DNA of 64,000 nucleotides from assembly GCA_050084985.1 (NCBI GenBank), contig JBITNC010000001.1:169508001-169572000 (forward strand). Direction: 5' to 3'. Below, one piece after another: positions 63,568 to 64,000 of the stretch; within the stretch, counting starts at the first letter, position 1; every line of letters starts with the position of its first letter. Below the pieces are notes generated by a model, which worked only from the letters and a program-made list of their open reading frames with translations, was not told the DNA's origin and searched no databases. The translations under genes and the position numbers were made by a program. The stretch comes from Nageia nagi (Eukaryota; Pinophyta).

Positions 63568-64000
63568 CTTTTTGCTATCTCAGTACAATCTCCTTGGTTT
63601 GCAGATATAGCAAATTATATTGTCACAGGTAAAACTCCTCCACATTACTCTCCAAAACAGAAAAAGGGTCTGATAAAAGAAAGTGCATTATATAAATGGG
63701 TGAATGGAATGTTGTTTAAATGTGGTCCTGATCATATTCTTCGAAGATGTCTTAGAATAGATGAAGTCTTTGATGTTTTCAGAGCTTGTCATGATGAACC
63801 TTCAGGAGGACATTATTCTGCCAAGAGGACAATTCAAAAGGTATTAGATGCTGGATACTATTGGTTATCTATGCATAAAGATGTGAAGAAATATGTGGAT
63901 CAGTGTGATCAATGTCAAAGAATGGGCAGGCCTACTGTGATAACTCAAATGCCACTTCATCCCCAAGTTGTAATTGAACCATTCGAACAATGGGGAATAG
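63568..64000 (+). CDS. gypsy C integrase, N-terminal part (cut by window end)
   Basis: Same frame. LFAISVQSPWFADIANYIVT, KWVNGMLFKCGPDHILRRCL, HDEPSGGHYSAKRTIQKVLD and CDQCQRMGRPT: the H2C2 zinc finger of gypsy integrase is complete at about 63790-63920. The catalytic core would follow outside the window. Confidence 0.93.

Larger units (their letters stand above)
57253..64000 (+). mobile_element. Tat/Athila-type Ty3/gypsy element (gypsy C), 5' two thirds
   Basis: LTR with 24-bp repeats, a tRNA-Asp primer site at 58814-58831, then gag, protease, RT, RNase H and the beginning of integrase in one frame from 59026 to the window end. Primer type, the DLGxxINV protease, and the KTTFTYPWGTFAYKFLPFGL block of RT place it in the Tat/Athila branch. 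Three in-frame stops but no frameshift in about 5 kb. The integrase core, 3' LTR and target duplication lie outside the window. Confidence 0.92.

Overview
The window reads as nuclear DNA of a large-genome seed plant, plausibly a gymnosperm. The evidence is AT-rich sequence, GT-AG introns up to about 10 kb, a few plant genes (DNA ligase IV, a DUF985 cupin, an EG45/plant-natriuretic-peptide exon), and a background made almost wholly of broken, nested LTR retrotransposons, LINEs and hAT elements. No rRNA, tRNA, CRISPR array or bacterial feature was seen. The organism call rests on this general character, not on a species marker.

Left part (1-14.4 kb): an old plus-strand Ty1/copia element (copia A; LTRs at 753-1077 and 13696-14411) has served as a landing pad. 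Inside it lie an antisense 5'-truncated copia (2515-5446) that itself holds a solo LTR (3384-4656), a Ty3/gypsy element with both LTRs but no reverse transcriptase (6841-12318, TSD TATGT), a solo LTR (12403-13390, TSD CAAAA), and a 378-bp insertion in the 3' LTR.

14.9-26.3 kb: the 3' end of a DNA ligase IV gene (LIG4) on the plus strand, covering the second BRCT domain and the C-terminal tail in four exons. One intron of about 9.97 kb splits the BRCT domain and contains a hAT transposase relic, with a non-autonomous hAT inserted in it, and an antisense copia. The last conserved residues of LIG4 are out of frame.

28.5-45.4 kb: a minus-strand chromodomain gypsy relic is split by an 8.7-kb copia (copia D, 31442-40176, perfect CTCAC TSD, 489-bp LTRs that differ at 9 sites). 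Copia D has an abnormal leader of about 3 kb that carries an intact exon of an EG45/PNP-like gene and a second unknown ORF. A related plus-strand copia (copia E) follows.

45.4-58 kb: LINE 3' ends of two families, gypsy relics, a MITE between microsatellites, a 50-bp-arm hairpin, and one three-exon host gene on the minus strand (DUF985 cupin, 50107-51183) with an apparent 1-bp deletion in exon 2.

57.2-64 kb: the 5' two thirds of a Tat/Athila-type gypsy. It has an LTR with seventeen 24-bp, codon-phased repeats, a tRNA-Asp primer site, then gag, protease, RT, RNase H and the start of integrase, all in one frame broken only by three stops that each replace a glutamine codon. The element runs off the window end.

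Most informative points: gene capture by copia D, the RT-less gypsy with its 10-residue repeat array, the recurrence of arrays with periods divisible by three in several unrelated LTR elements, and single-base frameshifts in both host genes.
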